NCBI GenBank assembly: GCA_022822245.1 | Contig: JAJECB010000177.1 | Coordinates: 1 to 5,836 of the forward strand | Direction: 5' to 3' | DNA: 5,836 nt | Source: Gammaproteobacteria bacterium | GTDB taxonomy: Bacteria; Pseudomonadota; Gammaproteobacteria; HK1 | Program-made: the position numbers and the translations under genes | The notes under the pieces: model-generated | Databases searched by the model: none | Told to the model about the DNA's origin: nothing | What the model saw: only the letters and a program-made list of their open reading frames with translations | Shown: in pieces, positions 5,003-5,836 of the stretch | How positions within the stretch are numbered: position 1 is the stretch's first letter | Layout of the letters: every line of letters begins with the position of its first letter

Positions 5003-5464
5003 ACGAATTCAGGGGACGGCTCGGGCGCGGACTCGGTTTCCGCCGATGCCTACACCGCGATCCAGAACCTCTATGCGCGCTACAACTGGTGCAGCGACAC
5101 CGGCGACGCCGACGGCTACGCGGCGTGCTTCACCGAGGACGGCGAGCTCTCCCTTCCCGGGATCGGGCTCGAAATCCGGGGCCGCGAGAACCTCCGCGAG
5201 TTCAAGCGGCAGGACAAGGCGCGGCGCGGGGATCGGATCCGCCGGCACTGGAACAGCGGCCTCTGGCTCGAGGCGGCGGGCGACGACACCATGCGGGGGC
5301 GGTGCTACCTCCACGGCTATGACGGGGCGCCGGGGGAGGCGCCGGTCCTGAACGACATCGGGGCCTACGACGACACCATCGTCCGCCGGGGAGGCGAATG
5401 GCGGTTCGCGCGGCGGATCATCACCATGGACCACAGCGCATTCCGGCCGCCGTCGGAATCGTGA
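5000..5464 (+). CDS. NTF2/SnoaL-like small protein, possible dehydratase or isomerase
   Basis: 154 residues, soluble, with no signal peptide. After a flexible Gly/Ser-rich start (2-15), the sequence AIQNLYARYNWCSDTGDADGYAACFTEDG (20-48) matches the SnoaL_4 part of the NTF2-like fold. It continues through IRGRENLREF (59-68), RRHWNSGLWLEA (81-92) and the C-terminal strand GGEWRFARRIITMD. Y28, D33 and H83 have the spacing of the catalytic Tyr-Asp-His of BaiE-type dehydratases in this superfamily. That comparison is from memory and is an inference, and the superfamily also includes non-enzymatic members. ATG 5000 has a strong box, GGGGGAG at 4987-4993 with a 6-nt spacer, and lies 53 nt after livF. 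The amidase gene follows at once, so the protein probably belongs to the same catabolic unit. The substrate is unknown. Confidence 0.85.
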   Translation: MTNSGDGSGADSVSADAYTAIQNLYARYNWCSDTGDADGYAACFTEDGELSLPGIGLEIRGRENLREFKRQDKARRGDRIRRHWNSGLWLEAAGDDTMRGRCYLHGYDGAPGEAPVLNDIGAYDDTIVRRGGEWRFARRIITMDHSAFRPPSES

Positions 5465-5487
5465 CGAGCATCCTGAGGAACGAAGCA

Positions 5488-5836
5488 TTGGACCACGACA
5501 TCACGAGCCTTTCGGCCGCGCGCCTTGCGCGGAAGGTCGCGGACCGCACGGTGAGCGCCCGCGAGGTGGCCCTGGCGACGCTCGCCCGGGTGGACGCCGT
5601 CAACCCGACCCTGAACGCGATCTGCACCCTCAACGAGGCGGCCCTCGACGAGGCGGACGCGGTCGATCGGCGGCTCGCGGGCGGCGCGGCGGCGCGCCCG
5701 CTCGAAGGGGTGCCGGTGGTCGTCAAGGACAACATCTTCACCCGGGGGCTCCGGACGACGTTCGGCGCGAATATCCTCGAGCACGACATCCCGGAAGAGG
5801 ACTCCATCTGCGTCGAGCGCCTGCGGGCGGCGGGCG
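5488..5836 (+). CDS. Amidase-signature family enzyme, N-terminal part (cut by window end)
   Basis: 116 codons are present; the full enzyme is usually about 450-500 residues. Amidase-signature enzymes hydrolyse C-N bonds of amides with a Ser-cisSer-Lys triad. The N-terminal pattern (ITSLSAARLARKVADRTVSA...NPTLNAI) and the block PLEGVPVVVKDNIFTRGLRT (71-90) are characteristic, with K80 as the triad Lys. The two serines and the Gly/Ser-rich signature lie beyond the window. It resembles both stand-alone amidases and GatA; operon context favours a catabolic amidase, an inference. TTG 5488 is preferred because GAGGAA (5475-5480) sits 7 nt upstream and the resulting N-terminus is of usual length. 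GTG 5461, which overlaps the previous stop as GTGA, is in frame and would add nine residues, but it lacks a well-spaced box. Confidence 0.9.
   Translation, partial: MDHDITSLSAARLARKVADRTVSAREVALATLARVDAVNPTLNAICTLNEAALDEADAVDRRLAGGAAARPLEGVPVVVKDNIFTRGLRTTFGANILEHDIPEEDSICVERLRAAG

Overview
The window is a single plus-strand operon from a very GC-rich bacterium (roughly 70% G+C by eye, third codon positions almost all G or C, frequent GTG/TTG starts). It carries a LivJ/LivHMGF-type (HAAT, branched-chain amino acid/amide/urea) ABC importer. The importer type and codon use suit a proteobacterium (alpha- or beta-like) or a similarly GC-rich uncultured phylum. No rRNA or marker gene allows a firmer placement.

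Layout: the 3' part of a periplasmic substrate-binding protein (1-996); a 289-nt structured spacer with three G/C hairpins or dyads (974-1145) and short coupled reading frames; permease livH (1286-2167); permease livM (2187-3152); a 183-nt spacer made of tandem copies of the livG start region; ATPase livG (3336-4106); a 120-nt spacer made of tandem copies of the livF start region; ATPase livF (4227-4946); a small NTF2/SnoaL-like protein (5000-5464); and the first 116 codons of an amidase-signature enzyme (5488 to the end). No gene-free stretch exceeds 300 nt. I see no tRNA, rRNA, CRISPR, insertion sequence or convincing promoter.

Function: the binding protein would deliver a small ligand to the LivH/LivM channel, powered by the LivG/LivF ATPase pair. 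The co-directional NTF2-like protein and amidase suggest that the imported compound may be an amide or amino-acid derivative that is processed in the cytoplasm. The ligand cannot be read from the sequence.

The most unusual feature is not a gene. The translation-start modules (Shine-Dalgarno, fixed spacer, start codon and first codons) of both ATPase genes occur as tandem, diverged copies directly upstream of the real starts. For livG there are four copies of CGGAG-N8-GTGAG at 69, 59 and 59 nt spacing. For livF there are three copies of G(G/A)AG-N9-ATG at 67 and 61 nt spacing. In each set the first copy lies on the stop codon of the preceding gene, and the intermediate copies open 20- to 43-codon mini-ORFs whose stops overlap the next start. 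The result is a ladder of termination/reinitiation steps linking livM to livG to livF. The two sets are unrelated in sequence, so the same architecture arose twice in one operon. A weaker hint of the same kind lies before livH.
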